Shown here piece by piece: positions 45,566 through 55,511 of a DNA stretch of 64,000 bases. The notes beneath the pieces were generated by a model, which ran no database searches, was not told the DNA's origin, and saw nothing but the letters and a program-made list of their open reading frames with translations. The position numbers and the translations under genes are program-made. Source of the stretch: Pedobacter cryophilus (GTDB taxonomy: Bacteria > Bacteroidota > Bacteroidia > Sphingobacteriales > Sphingobacteriaceae); NCBI RefSeq assembly GCF_005116455.1, contig NZ_SWBP01000007.1:62001-126000 (forward strand), read 5' to 3'. Position 1 is the stretch's first letter, and each line of letters opens with the position of its first letter.

Positions 45566-46945
45566 TTAAAATAAATCAGTAATAATAGATGGATAAACTC
45601 CAAGTAGAATGCTAAAAACAGCTGAAACTCCAAGTACAAAAGTATAATAGCCTGAAGTGCTTAATTCTTTTCTTTCTGCATCTTTAAAATACATAGCAAC
45701 AATAACCTTAAAGTAATAGAAAATTCCAATTATTGCATTAACAATAGCTAATATAATTAACCAAATATGGTATTGCTGCAAAGCTGTAGAAAACATAAAA
45801 AACTTCCCTACAAAACCAGCAGTTAAAGGGATACCAGCTAAAGAAAGCATGGCTACGGTTAAAACAAAAGCTAAAAATGGATTTCTTTTCCCTAAGCCAT
45901 TAAAATTATCAAAATTCTCTCCTCCTGTTTGCTCTTTCACCATAATAAGTACTGCAAACGCAATAATAGAGGCTAAAGAATAAGCTGAAGCGTAAACAAA
46001 AACTGCATTTACTGAAGTAGTGCCTAAGGCCACAATAGCAAAAAGCATATACCCAGCATGAGATATGCTAGAGAAAGCCAACATCCTTTTAAAGTTTGTT
46101 TGATATAAGGCGGTAATGTTTCCAACAAACAAAGTGATTACTGTAATGATTAATAAAGCTGGCATCCAAAACTCTGCTAAAGGAGCAAAACAAATAGCAA
46201 ACAAACGTAAGAAAGCTGCAAAGCCAGCAGTTTTAACCACAGTAGACATAAAAGCGGTAATTAATGTTGGAGAACCTTCATAAACATCTGGAGTCCAAAA
46301 ATGGAATGGGGCGGCACCAATCTTAAAACACATTCCAACCATCATTAAGGCGATACCTACATAAAACATAGGGTCAATTCCGGTTGGTCTGTCAATTACA
46401 TATTGTGCGATCACTGAAAGATCAAATGAATGAGATGAGCCATAAATTAATGCAATACCAAAAAGTAAAAAGCCGGTAGAAAAAGCACCCATTAAAAAGT
46501 ACTTTAAGGCTGCTTCATTAGATGCAAAATCTCTTTTCTTTATCCCTGCTAAAATATATAAACTTACTGACATGATCTCTAACCCTACAAAAAGCATGGT
46601 TAGATTATGGTAAGAAACCATTACAATAATTCCTGTTAAAGCAAAAAGGATAATGGTATAATACTCAGCCACGTTAGAGCTGATTTTATCAAAATAAGTC
46701 TTAGATAATAATAAAATAAGAATGGTAGAAACTATGGTTAAACCTGAGAAGGCAACTGCAAAGTTATCAAACAGCATCATGCCGCTAAAAATAGCCGTTG
46801 CACCACTATTCCATTCCATAATAGCTAAAACAAGCGCTCCAATTAAACCAATAATGGTAACTGGCAACAATGCATTTTTTGCTTTATATAATCCTAAATA
46901 AAGAACTACAATGGCTAAAATTGATATAACTATTAAAGAATTCAT
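45566..46945 (-). CDS. nuoN: NADH-quinone oxidoreductase subunit N
   Basis: 459 residues, about 14 membrane segments; proton-pumping antiporter-like subunit of complex I. Family cues: LTMLFVGLEIMSVSLYILAG, ALKYFLMGAFSTGFLLFGIA, KIGAAPFHFWTPDVYEGSPT and MLAFSSISHAGYMLFAIVAL. The lysine in KIGAAPFH is the buried charge typical of these subunits. It is the last of the fourteen nuo genes, 8 bases after nuoM. Confidence 0.97.
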   Translation of the reverse strand: MNSLIVISILAIVVLYLGLYKAKNALLPVTIIGLIGALVLAIMEWNSGATAIFSGMMLFDNFAVAFSGLTIVSTILILLLSKTYFDKISSNVAEYYTIILFALTGIIVMVSYHNLTMLFVGLEIMSVSLYILAGIKKRDFASNEAALKYFLMGAFSTGFLLFGIALIYGSSHSFDLSVIAQYVIDRPTGIDPMFYVGIALMMVGMCFKIGAAPFHFWTPDVYEGSPTLITAFMSTVVKTAGFAAFLRLFAICFAPLAEFWMPALLIITVITLFVGNITALYQTNFKRMLAFSSISHAGYMLFAIVALGTTSVNAVFVYASAYSLASIIAFAVLIMVKEQTGGENFDNFNGLGKRNPFLAFVLTVAMLSLAGIPLTAGFVGKFFMFSTALQQYHIWLIILAIVNAIIGIFYYFKVIVAMYFKDAERKELSTSGYYTFVLGVSAVFSILLGVYPSIITDLF

Positions 46946-46953
46946 TCTTTTAA

Positions 46954-48408
46954 TTAAAATGCTAATTTATTATTTACCTGATTGATTAACCCATTTACTG
47001 CCGCTTCTGAAATATGAAGAATTGGTTTTGGGTAAACTCCGATGACAATGACTAAGGCACAAATGATGCTCAACACCAATATCTCTGTTCCCTTTATATC
47101 TTTAAATGAAGCAGTCAATTCATTTAATTGACCTTGCATTACATTTTTATACATTCTTAACATGTAAACCGCCCCAAAAATGATGGTTAAACCTGCAATT
47201 GCAGCGGCCCATATTTGATATTGATATACTGCATTTAGCAATAAAAACTCGCCAATAAAACCATTGGTTAATGGTAAAGCTACTGTTCCTAATAAAATAA
47301 TTAAAAAGGCGATTGCAAATTGAGGAGCCACTTTGGCTATCCCACCCATTGCAGAAATTTCTCTGGTATTTAATCTGTTGATGATGATATCAATGATAAA
47401 AAACAAACCAATTACGTTAATTCCATGATTTAACATCTGAATCATGGCGCCTTGTACACCTTCTACATTCCAAGCAAAAATACCAGCAGATATTAATCCT
47501 ACGTGAGCAATGGAAGAATAAGCTATCAATTTTTTGATGTCTTTTTGGGTGAACGCAATAATTGAAGCGTATACAATTCCGATAATTGATAAAATAATTG
47601 CGACTTGTTTCCACTCTATAAAACCTAATGGAACAACAGGAATTAACCATCTAATCACTCCGTAAATACCCATTTTTAACATGATACCTGCTAAAAGCAT
47701 TGTACCCATAGTAGGTGCTTCCGTATAAGTATCTGGCTGCCAGGTATGGAAAGGAAAAATTGGCATTTTTATCGCGAAAGCAATAAAGAAACACCAAAAT
47801 AGCCAACCTTGCGTATTAGCATCTAGGTTTAGTGCATAAAAAGCATCAATATCGTAGTTATTTGCTGGAGTTTGTAAATGCAGGAAAATGATCCCTAAAA
47901 GCATAAAAAGTGATCCTGAAAAAGTGTAAATAAAGAATTTCATATTTACACGGATACGATCTGCACCGCCCCAAATGGCACAAATAAAATAAATTGGAAT
48001 TAAAGCGGCTTCCCATCCTACATAAAACAAGAAAGCATCTAAAGCAGTAAATACAATCAATAAACCCGATTGCATAAATAATATCAAAGCAAATAAGGCA
48101 GAAGGATTTTTGAATGTTCTATTAAAGCCAGAAAGGATAATTAAGGGAACTAAGCCTGTGGTTAATAAAACCATGATCATGCTTATTCCATCTATACCTG
48201 CTTTAAAATTAATGCCGAGTTGAGGAATCCAAGCAAAATCTACCACAAACTGTCTGCTGGCATCTGCATTGAAATCAGAAAGTAGCACAATTGCTAAACC
48301 TAGCGTAATTAAAGCGCTAATTAAAGCAGTTTGCTTAGCGTAATTTTTATTCAGAAGACAAGCTAATGAACCAACTAAAGGAAAAAACAATAAGATTAAT
48401 AAATTCAT
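46954..48408 (-). CDS. nuoM: NADH-quinone oxidoreductase subunit M
   Basis: 484 residues, membrane antiporter-like subunit. Cues: FYVGWEAALIPIYFICAIWG (the conserved Glu on TM5), KMPIFPFHTWQPDTYTEAPT and KKLIAYSSIAHVGLISAGIF. Works with NuoL and NuoN in proton translocation. It is separated by 21 bases from nuoL. The 77-residue frame at 47417-47650 is a shadow. Confidence 0.97.
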   Translation of the reverse strand: MNLLILLFFPLVGSLACLLNKNYAKQTALISALITLGLAIVLLSDFNADASRQFVVDFAWIPQLGINFKAGIDGISMIMVLLTTGLVPLIILSGFNRTFKNPSALFALILFMQSGLLIVFTALDAFLFYVGWEAALIPIYFICAIWGGADRIRVNMKFFIYTFSGSLFMLLGIIFLHLQTPANNYDIDAFYALNLDANTQGWLFWCFFIAFAIKMPIFPFHTWQPDTYTEAPTMGTMLLAGIMLKMGIYGVIRWLIPVVPLGFIEWKQVAIILSIIGIVYASIIAFTQKDIKKLIAYSSIAHVGLISAGIFAWNVEGVQGAMIQMLNHGINVIGLFFIIDIIINRLNTREISAMGGIAKVAPQFAIAFLIILLGTVALPLTNGFIGEFLLLNAVYQYQIWAAAIAGLTIIFGAVYMLRMYKNVMQGQLNELTASFKDIKGTEILVLSIICALVIVIGVYPKPILHISEAAVNGLINQVNNKLAF

Positions 48409-48429
48409 CTATTTCTTTAATTCGGAATC

Positions 48430-50331
48430 CTAAAATTTAAAAAAACTATATAACAATAGCGCTATCACGCCTATCACCATGGCAAAAATATAAAAGCCAA
48501 CATTTCCGGTTTGTAATAACCTTAATGTTTTACTTGCTTCTATTGATCCTTTACCTAAACCATTTACTAAAGCATCAATTCCAGATTTATCTATCACTTT
48601 ATAGAAAAATCCAGAAAGGGCATCTAAAGGCTTTTGAATAATGGCATTGTAAAACTCATCAAAGTAAAATTTGCTATAAGATATTTTAGCTAAAGCCGAA
48701 CGTGGCTCGGAATCTAAAACAGGAACGTGATTATTTTTAATGTATTTAATGTAAGCATATAGTATAGCTAAAACTACTCCACCAACTGAAATACCCATTA
48801 ACATATATTCGGTGGTATGATCTAAAGCTAACTCTCCCATTTTTGAGGTTGAACTTTCAAAAACTGGCGCTAAGTAATGACTTAACCAATGCCCACCGCC
48901 TAAAACCTCTGGAACTCCAATAAAACCACCTACTACAGAAAGTACTGCTAGTATAATTAAGGGTAAAGTCATAGATATTGGAGATTCATGTAAATGATGC
49001 TTTTGTTCTTCAGTCCCTCTAAAAGATCCCCAGAAAGTTAAAAACATCATTCTAAACATATAAAAAGCAGTTAATAATGCGCCCAATAACCCTATAATCC
49101 AAAGAAGTTTGTTATGTTCATAAACATGAGCCAATATTTCATCTTTAGAAAAGAAACCTGCGAATGGAGGTAAACCTGAGATGGCTAAAGTTCCCATTAA
49201 CATAGTAAAGAAGGTAATTGGTAATTTGCTTTTCAATCCACCCATTTTTCTCATATCCTGCTCATCACTCATAGCATGAATTACAGAACCTGCTCCTAAA
49301 AACAATAAAGCTTTAAAGAAAGCATGTGTTAATACATGAAAAAATGCACCTGTATATGCGCCAACTCCCAAGCCTAAAAACATGTATCCTAATTGAGAAA
49401 CTGTTGAATAAGCCAATACTTTTTTAATATCTGTTTGGGTTAACGCAATAATAGCGGCAATAATAGCTGTAGCTAAACCAATTACAGCAATAATGCTCAT
49501 GGTTACTGGAGATAACGTAAACAGGATATTAGATCTTGCTATCATATAAATACCTGCTGTTACCATAGTTGCAGCATGTATTAAAGCTGAAACTGGTGTT
49601 GGACCAGCCATTGCATCTGGCAACCAAGTAAACAAAGGCAATTGTGCAGATTTACCAATAGCACCTATAAATAATAATATGGTAATTAAAGTAAGGGTAG
49701 CATCTCCAGAAATCATTCCTGCTGCTTTTGGAAAGATCTCTGCAAAAGAAACGCTTCCAAAAGTGCTTATAATTAAAAACACACCTAAGAGAAAGCCTAA
49801 ATCACCAATTCTATTCATGATGAAGGCTTTTTTAGCAGCATCGGCGTAATTAGCATTGGTGTACCAAAATCCTATTAATAGATAAGAGCATAATCCTACG
49901 CCTTCCCAACCAATAAACATGATGACATAATTGGATCCTAAAACCAATAGCAACATAAAGAATACAAAGAGATTAAGGTAAGCGAAAAACTTTCCAAAAC
50001 CTGCATCGTGGCTCATGTAACCCACAGAATAAATATGAATTAAAGATCCTATTCCTGTAATAATAAGTAGCATTAAAATACTCAACTGATCTATCTGGAA
50101 TGAAAATGGAATATCAATTCCTCCAACTTTAATCCAATCAAATAAATTAATGATTACTGGTTCTGTGGCATTAAATTCAAAAAATATTCCCAAACTCACC
50201 CCAAATGAAGCCAAAACGGCTAAACTTGCTATAGACCCAATCACAACTTTAGGAAGAAAATTTCTCCCCAAACCATTAATTAAGAAACCTATAAAAGGAA
50301 ATAAAGGAATTAACCAAACTAAGTCTATCAT
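48430..50331 (-). CDS. nuoL: NADH-quinone oxidoreductase subunit L
   Basis: 633 residues, the largest antiporter-like subunit. Cues: FIGWEGVGLCSYLLIGFWYT, KSAQLPLFTWLPDAMAGPTP, VSALIHAATMVTAGIYMIAR and KKVLAYSTVSQLGYMFLGLG. The C-terminal part contains the long lateral helix region and a last membrane helix (IFAMVIGVIALLLYSFFKF). It is separated by 16 bases from nuoK. Confidence 0.98.
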   Translation of the reverse strand: MIDLVWLIPLFPFIGFLINGLGRNFLPKVVIGSIASLAVLASFGVSLGIFFEFNATEPVIINLFDWIKVGGIDIPFSFQIDQLSILMLLIITGIGSLIHIYSVGYMSHDAGFGKFFAYLNLFVFFMLLLVLGSNYVIMFIGWEGVGLCSYLLIGFWYTNANYADAAKKAFIMNRIGDLGFLLGVFLIISTFGSVSFAEIFPKAAGMISGDATLTLITILLFIGAIGKSAQLPLFTWLPDAMAGPTPVSALIHAATMVTAGIYMIARSNILFTLSPVTMSIIAVIGLATAIIAAIIALTQTDIKKVLAYSTVSQLGYMFLGLGVGAYTGAFFHVLTHAFFKALLFLGAGSVIHAMSDEQDMRKMGGLKSKLPITFFTMLMGTLAISGLPPFAGFFSKDEILAHVYEHNKLLWIIGLLGALLTAFYMFRMMFLTFWGSFRGTEEQKHHLHESPISMTLPLIILAVLSVVGGFIGVPEVLGGGHWLSHYLAPVFESSTSKMGELALDHTTEYMLMGISVGGVVLAILYAYIKYIKNNHVPVLDSEPRSALAKISYSKFYFDEFYNAIIQKPLDALSGFFYKVIDKSGIDALVNGLGKGSIEASKTLRLLQTGNVGFYIFAMVIGVIALLLYSFFKF

Positions 50332-50347
50332 CTAGCTGTATAAAAAA

Positions 50348-50677
50348 TTACCACTTTAACCTGTTCAAAACATTGATATCTATAGAACTTGTATTTCTAT
50401 AAACCATTACAATAATGGCCAAACCTACGGCAACCTCCGCAGCAGCAAGGGCCATAACGAAAAACACAAAAACCTGACCTGAAGCATCTCCGCTGTAGGC
50501 AGAAAAAGCAACCAATAACAAGTTTACTGCATTTAGCATTAACTCTACACACATAAAAATAATGATGGCGTTTCTTCTAATTAAAACACCAATTACACCA
50601 ATACTAAATATGATTGCACTTAATAAAATGTAATGATTAAGTGGAACTACTTGAATGGTTGAAGTAATGTTATCCAT
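50348..50677 (-). CDS. nuoK: NADH-quinone oxidoreductase subunit K
   Basis: 109 residues, three membrane helices ([60 protein letters not shown]). Both conserved glutamates (in CVELMLN and AAAEVAVG) are present. Overlaps nuoJ by 8 bases. Confidence 0.97.
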   Translation of the reverse strand: MDNITSTIQVVPLNHYILLSAIIFSIGVIGVLIRRNAIIIFMCVELMLNAVNLLLVAFSAYSGDASGQVFVFFVMALAAAEVAVGLAIIVMVYRNTSSIDINVLNRLKW

Positions 50678-51173
50678 TTTGAGTTCTTTTGTCTTTTTTA
50701 GCTAATAATACGGCTCCAACTAATGCGGTAAACAATAAGATGGATGTTAATTCGAATGGTAAAAGGAATTCACTAAAAAGTACTTTCCCTAAGTTTTCTA
50801 CTAAACCAATATCAGAATTAGGCAGTTTACTCACTTCTGAAGTTTGGATTGCATTAATGGCGCCTATTAAGGTTACCAATAAACTTCCTCCAGCAACAAC
50901 TCCTATAATTTTAAGGAGGTTAGATTTTACAGGCTCTGTATCTTTGTTCAGATTCATTAACATCAAAACAAAAAGGAAAAGCACCATAATTGCTCCCATA
51001 TAAACAATAAAGTTTACGACTGCTAAAAACTGAGCATTCAGTAAAATATAATGAATAGTGAAAGTAAAAAAGGTAGCAATTAAAGCTAAAACACTATAAA
51101 CCGGATTCTTGACAAAAATTACCAAGAGTGAAAATAGTATGGATAAAAATGCGACTAAGTAAAATAAACTCAT
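50670..51173 (-). CDS. nuoJ: NADH-quinone oxidoreductase subunit J
   Basis: 167 residues, five membrane helices; [20 protein letters not shown] is the conserved broken-helix segment. It is a membrane-arm subunit linking the quinone site to the antiporter-like subunits. The gap to nuoI upstream is 81 bases and holds no gene. Confidence 0.96.
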   Translation of the reverse strand: MSLFYLVAFLSILFSLLVIFVKNPVYSVLALIATFFTFTIHYILLNAQFLAVVNFIVYMGAIMVLFLFVLMLMNLNKDTEPVKSNLLKIIGVVAGGSLLVTLIGAINAIQTSEVSKLPNSDIGLVENLGKVLFSEFLLPFELTSILLFTALVGAVLLAKKDKRTQNG

Positions 51174-51254
51174 CTATTTGAAAAACTATTACCGTTTTTT
51201 TGAACGGCAAAGGTAAAATTTTTGATTTAACTTATGCTATTTATTAACTAATAT

Positions 51255-51779
51255 CTAATGAGTAACTGCTTTTAAAGCTTCCAACTCATTAATTGGCATT
51301 TCCACTAGTTTATCTTTCCCGTAAATAAAATCTTTACGTAAAAAATCAGCCGGTACAATTGGACCGTCTAAATAAATTGCTTCTTTTGGGCAAGCTTCTT
51401 CACACAAACCGCAAAAAATACATCTCAGCATATTAATTTCATATACTGCGGCGTATTTCTCTTCTCTGTATAAATGCTCTTCTCCTTTTTCTCTTTCTGC
51501 AGAAATCATGGTAATAGCTTCGGCAGGGCAAGACAAAGCACAAAGTCCACAAGCGGTACAACGCTCTTTTCCTTGCTCATCTCTTTTTAAAGAATGCATT
51601 CCTCTCCAATTTTCAGAAAATTCTCTTTCTTGCTCTGGATAATGAATAGTCTCTTTCTTTTTAAACATGTGCATAAAAGTAATAGCCATTCCTTTGAAAA
51701 TTGCGGGCAGATAAATCCGCTCCATAAAATTCATTGGTTTTTGTTCTAGTACTTTTTTTCTACCACTTAATGATTCCAT
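51255..51779 (-). CDS. nuoI: NADH-quinone oxidoreductase subunit I
   Basis: 174 residues from the ATG at 51779; an in-frame ATG at 51794 lies in repeat-like sequence and is less likely. Two [4Fe-4S] motifs are visible, CTACGLCALSCPAEAI and CIFCGLCEEACPKEAI, carrying clusters N6a and N6b that pass electrons to NuoB. The N-terminal amphipathic part docks on the membrane arm. Confidence 0.97.
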   Translation of the reverse strand: MESLSGRKKVLEQKPMNFMERIYLPAIFKGMAITFMHMFKKKETIHYPEQEREFSENWRGMHSLKRDEQGKERCTACGLCALSCPAEAITMISAEREKGEEHLYREEKYAAVYEINMLRCIFCGLCEEACPKEAIYLDGPIVPADFLRKDFIYGKDKLVEMPINELEALKAVTH

Positions 51780-51795
51780 AATGCCTCCCCTCACT

Positions 51796-51813
51796 CCCCT
51801 CCAAAAGGAGGGG
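51796..51813. repeat. GGAGGGG hairpin between nuoH and nuoI
   Basis: CCCCTCC AAAA GGAGGGG, preceded by CTCCCCTCACT. This is the common intergenic phrase of the phylum. It may be a weak attenuator or stabilising hairpin within the operon. Confidence 0.55.
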
Positions 51814-51830
51814 AAGGTAAAATCTAATAT

Positions 51831-52868
51831 TTATAATTTATCAACTACGGTAATTACAATTGCCGTAATTACGATGTTGGCAATTGCCAAAGGAATTAAT
51901 ACTTTCCAACCTAAATCCATCAACTGATCATAACGGAAACGGGGAACAGTCCATCTCACCCACATAAAAAAGAATATGAATGCAATAATTTTGAAGAACA
52001 AAACTGCTACTCCAACCAAAGGGCCCCAAGTAGCGCCTAATGTTTCGTTCACAAAATCCATTCCCGGATAATTGTATCCTCCAAAATATAACGTTGCCAT
52101 TACTGCTGATGAAACAAACATGTTGATATATTCTGCAAACATGTAAGCTCCCATTTTAAAAGCAGAATACTCGGTATTATAACCACCAATTAATTCGGTT
52201 TCACATTCCGGTAAATCAAAAGGAACACGATTAGTTTCGGCAAAAGCACAAACCAAAAATATTAAAAAGCCCAAAGGCTGATAAATAATATTCCAGTTTA
52301 AACCATGTTGTTGCTCTGCAATAACTTTAAAACTTAATGAATTGGTTACTAAAAGCAAAGCGATAATAGAAAGTCCCATTGCTATTTCATAGCTAATGTT
52401 TTGAGAAGCTCCACGAATGGCTCCCATTAAAGAATACTTATTATTAGATGCCCAACCACCAATCATAATGCCATATACACCTAAAGAAACTACTCCAAAA
52501 ATGTAAAGAATCCCTACGTTAATATCGGCAATTTGCATGGGAACTATTCTTCCAAATAACTCCACATCTTGGCCAAACGGAATGACCGCTACTCCTAAAA
52601 AAGAAGTTAATAAAGCCAAAGAAGGCCCTGCTATAAATAACCATTTATTGGCACCACTAGGAATAATTTCTTCTTTAAAGAACATCTTTCCACCATCTGC
52701 CAACGGTTGCAATAAACCAAAAATTCCAGCTCTGTTTGGTCCTACTCTATCTTGTAACCAAGCCGCAACTTTACGTTCTGCCCAGGTGGAGTAAGCGGCT
52801 ATAGTTAGCGTTAATGTAAACAGTACCGTAACTAAAACAAGCTTTTCTATTAAAAATGCTACTTCCAT
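51831..52868 (-). CDS. nuoH: NADH-quinone oxidoreductase subunit H
   Basis: 345 residues, eight membrane segments. Cues: AAYSTWAERKVAAWLQDRVG, GPNRAGIFGLLQPLADGGKM, AFAETNRVPFDLPECETELI and MWVRWTVPRFRYDQLMDLGW. It forms the quinone-binding chamber at the arm junction. Its start overlaps the nuoG stop by one base. Confidence 0.98.
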   Translation of the reverse strand: MEVAFLIEKLVLVTVLFTLTLTIAAYSTWAERKVAAWLQDRVGPNRAGIFGLLQPLADGGKMFFKEEIIPSGANKWLFIAGPSLALLTSFLGVAVIPFGQDVELFGRIVPMQIADINVGILYIFGVVSLGVYGIMIGGWASNNKYSLMGAIRGASQNISYEIAMGLSIIALLLVTNSLSFKVIAEQQHGLNWNIIYQPLGFLIFLVCAFAETNRVPFDLPECETELIGGYNTEYSAFKMGAYMFAEYINMFVSSAVMATLYFGGYNYPGMDFVNETLGATWGPLVGVAVLFFKIIAFIFFFMWVRWTVPRFRYDQLMDLGWKVLIPLAIANIVITAIVITVVDKL

Positions 52869-53896
52869 TAAAATTTAGTTGCTCTTTCGAATTGTTCTTT
52901 ATTTGCTTCCATTAACTCCAAATTTTTCTTCACCACTTGGGCTGGTTGCAATTGATCATAATGATTAGAATTGATAACAGATTGACGAGAAACCTTTTTT
53001 GGACCTTCAATTACCCAATCTTTAGTTTCTTTTTTATCAAAGCGGCAGGTATTACAAATAAATTCTTCCACTTCACCAAACTCATCTTTTCTGGCTGTTA
53101 CACGTAAAACCTCTTCTCCTTTGTACCATAAAGTGGTTTTACCAGAACAAGTTGGGCAATCTCTATGCGCTTCTACAGGCTTTGTAAACCAAACTCTGTT
53201 TTTAAAACGGAAAGTTTTATCTGTTAAAGCACCTACAGGGCAAACATCAATTACATTTCCAGAGAAATCGTTATCAATTGCTTTTTCTATATAAGTAGAA
53301 ATTTCTGCATGATCTCCTCTTCCCAAAATACCGTGAACACGGTTTTCTGTAATTTGATCTGCAACAAAAACACAACGGTAGCATAAAATACAACGCGTCA
53401 TGTGCAGTTGAATTTTATCGCCAATATCTATTCTGTCAAAAGTTCTTCTATCAAACTCATATCTGGTAGCTTCAGCACCATGCTCATAAGCTAAATCTTG
53501 CAAATGACACTCGCCGGCTTGGTCACAAACAGGGCAATCTAGCGGATGGTTAATCAATAACATTTCCACAATGCCTCTTCTTGCTTCAACCACTTCTGGC
53601 GAAGTAATATTTTGCACTTCCATCCCATCCATCACATTGGTACGGCAACTGGCCACCAACTTTGGCATCGGACGAGGGTCTTTTTCAGAACCCTTGCTCA
53701 CTTTTACCAAACATGTACGGCACTTTCCTCCGCTACCTTCCAACTTAGAATAATAGCACATGGCTGGCGGCACAATATCTCCACCTATTTGCCTTGCGGC
53801 ATTTAGAATTGAGGTTCCTGGCTCTACTTCAACGGGCATCCCGTCTATTGTTACTTTTACTTTTTCAGACAATTTTAAAAAATTTAAAATGTTCAT
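52868..53896 (-). CDS. nuoG: NADH-quinone oxidoreductase subunit G, short form
   Basis: 342 residues, against about 700-900 in proteobacterial NuoG. Present: the N-terminal [2Fe-2S] domain (PPAMCYYSKLEGSGGKCRTC), the His-ligated [4Fe-4S] motif (NHPLDCPVCDQAGECHLQD) and a further four-cysteine motif (MTRCILCYRCVFVADQ and later CPVGAL). The C-terminal molybdopterin-type domain is missing. Short NuoG is common in Bacteroidota, so this is a lineage form and not a truncation. A zinc-like CPTC/CNTC pair near residues 244-280 closes the protein. Confidence 0.95.
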   Translation of the reverse strand: MNILNFLKLSEKVKVTIDGMPVEVEPGTSILNAARQIGGDIVPPAMCYYSKLEGSGGKCRTCLVKVSKGSEKDPRPMPKLVASCRTNVMDGMEVQNITSPEVVEARRGIVEMLLINHPLDCPVCDQAGECHLQDLAYEHGAEATRYEFDRRTFDRIDIGDKIQLHMTRCILCYRCVFVADQITENRVHGILGRGDHAEISTYIEKAIDNDFSGNVIDVCPVGALTDKTFRFKNRVWFTKPVEAHRDCPTCSGKTTLWYKGEEVLRVTARKDEFGEVEEFICNTCRFDKKETKDWVIEGPKKVSRQSVINSNHYDQLQPAQVVKKNLELMEANKEQFERATKF

Positions 53897-53940
53897 CTAT
53901 AATTAAGATCAGCCTAAGCGTATCTTCATTGTACTTATTT

Positions 53941-54044
53941 GGGCGTGTCCCAAAAAAGGGTCGGGCTTTACGCTATATCTTTTTTGTTCTTCCTTCGACT
54001 CCGCTCAGGATAACAAAAAAGGATGCCGCTTCAATCCCTCACGC
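53941..54044 (+). repeat. Interspersed intergenic repeat, copy C
   Basis: Starts GGGCGTGTCC, contains GGGTCGGGCTTTACGCTATA and CCTTCGACTCCGCTCAGGA, and ends GGATGCCGCTTCAATCCCTC ACGC. It sits in the only large gap of the nuo operon, between nuoG and nuoF. Confidence 0.7.
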
Positions 54045-54064
54045 AAAACCTATATGGTGTGTTA

Positions 54065-54149
54065 GATAATCCGAGGATTATTTCTACAAATTCAATATTC
54101 TAAAACGGATAATCCGAGGATTATCCCTACTGTTCACAATCCGAAGATT
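54065..54149. repeat. Three tandem ATAATCC palindromes
   Basis: GATAATCCGAGGATTATTT (54065), a perfect dyad GGATAATCC-GA-GGATTATCC (54107-54126) and a shorter AATCCGAAGATT (54138-54149). They follow copy C in the nuoF-nuoG gap. They may be processing or attenuator hairpins, or another repeat family. Confidence 0.65.
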
Positions 54150-54152
54150 ATT

Positions 54153-55508
54153 TTATGATACCAATTCTGGCAATGGATCTGCATAATGTGCTAATCCAAA
54201 ATTTTCTTTAACTGCTAATGTTGGGTTTCTTACATGCCATTCAAATTCATCTCTAAAATGACGAATTGCACTGGCCACAGGCCAAGCTGCGGCATCACCT
54301 AATGGGCAAATGGTGTTTCCTTCTATTTTCTTAGAAACATCTACCAATAAATCCATATCACTCATTTTACCATGTCCGTTCTCTAAACGGTGCAATACTT
54401 TTTCCATCCAGCCTGTTCCTTCACGACAAGGAGAACATTGACCGCAAGATTCATGATGATAAAAACGAGAGAAATTCCAGGTATTTCTAACAATACACTG
54501 ATCTTCATCTAAAACCACAAATCCACCCGAACCTAACATCGTTCCAGTTGTAAAACCACCTTCAGATAATGACTCATAAGACATTAAACGCTTATCGCCA
54601 TTTACCAAATTCAGTATTAAATTAGCTGGTAAAATTGGCACAGAAGAGCCTCCGGCAACAACCGCCTTTAATCTTTTTCCGTTTGCAATTCCACCACAAT
54701 ATTCTTCAGAATAAATAAAATCTTCTACAGAAACTCCTAATTCAATTTCATAAACTCCAGGCTTGTTGATATTCCCTGAAGCTGAGATTAATTTAGTTCC
54801 TGTTGAACGGCCAATTCCAATTTTAGCATATTCTTCTCCGCCATCATTAATAATTGGAACCACTGCTGCAATAGATTCTACGTTGTTTACCACTGTTGGG
54901 CAACCGTATAAACCTGCAATTGCAGGGAAAGGAGGTTTAATTCTTGGATTTCCTCTTTTTCCTTCTAAAGATTCTAAAAGCGCTGTTTCCTCTCCACAAA
55001 TATAAGCTCCACCACCAGGCTGAACGTATAATTCTAAATCGTAACCAGAACCTAATATGTTTTTGCCCAAAAATCCAGCAGCTTTAGCTTCGGCAATAGC
55101 CTTCTCTAAAATTCGGATTTGAGGCATCATTTCTCCTCTTACATAAATATAACTGGTATTTGCACCAAGTGCATAACTAGAAACAATCATTCCTTCAATT
55201 AAAGCATGAGGAATGTTTGTCATCAAATACCTGTCTTTAAAAGTTCCTGGCTCAGATTCATCAGCATTGCATACCAAATAACGAGCTACACCTTCTGGCT
55301 TGGCCAAAAAGCTCCACTTCATCCCGGTAGGAAAACCTGCTCCACCTCTACCACGTAAACCAGATTTCTTCACTTCTTCCACCACCTCATCTGTCGACAT
55401 GGTTTTAATCGCTTTTTCAACAGCCCTGTAGCCTCCCGTTTTACGGTAAACTTCTAGGGTGTTAATTCCCGGTACGTTAATATGTTCTAATAATAATTTG
55501 CGACCCAT
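54153..55508 (-). CDS. nuoF: NADH-quinone oxidoreductase subunit F
   Basis: 451 residues. FMN/NADH-binding cues: GLRGRGGAGFPTGMKW (about 51-66), CNADESEPGTFKDRYL, YICGEETALLESLEGKRGNP; the N3 [4Fe-4S] motif CGQCSPCREGTGW plus a later Cys (NTICPLGD). It takes electrons from NADH. It abuts nuoE (3-base gap). Confidence 0.98.
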   Translation of the reverse strand: MGRKLLLEHINVPGINTLEVYRKTGGYRAVEKAIKTMSTDEVVEEVKKSGLRGRGGAGFPTGMKWSFLAKPEGVARYLVCNADESEPGTFKDRYLMTNIPHALIEGMIVSSYALGANTSYIYVRGEMMPQIRILEKAIAEAKAAGFLGKNILGSGYDLELYVQPGGGAYICGEETALLESLEGKRGNPRIKPPFPAIAGLYGCPTVVNNVESIAAVVPIINDGGEEYAKIGIGRSTGTKLISASGNINKPGVYEIELGVSVEDFIYSEEYCGGIANGKRLKAVVAGGSSVPILPANLILNLVNGDKRLMSYESLSEGGFTTGTMLGSGGFVVLDEDQCIVRNTWNFSRFYHHESCGQCSPCREGTGWMEKVLHRLENGHGKMSDMDLLVDVSKKIEGNTICPLGDAAAWPVASAIRHFRDEFEWHVRNPTLAVKENFGLAHYADPLPELVS

Positions 55509-55511
55509 AAT

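Noticed and set aside
52868-53896. NuoG as a truncated pseudogene
   Set aside because: Short NuoG with all cluster motifs is the usual form in this phylum and the gene is in a full operon.
54065-54149. CRISPR-like repeats
   Set aside because: Only three short palindromes with uneven 10-25 base spacing and no cas genes in the window.
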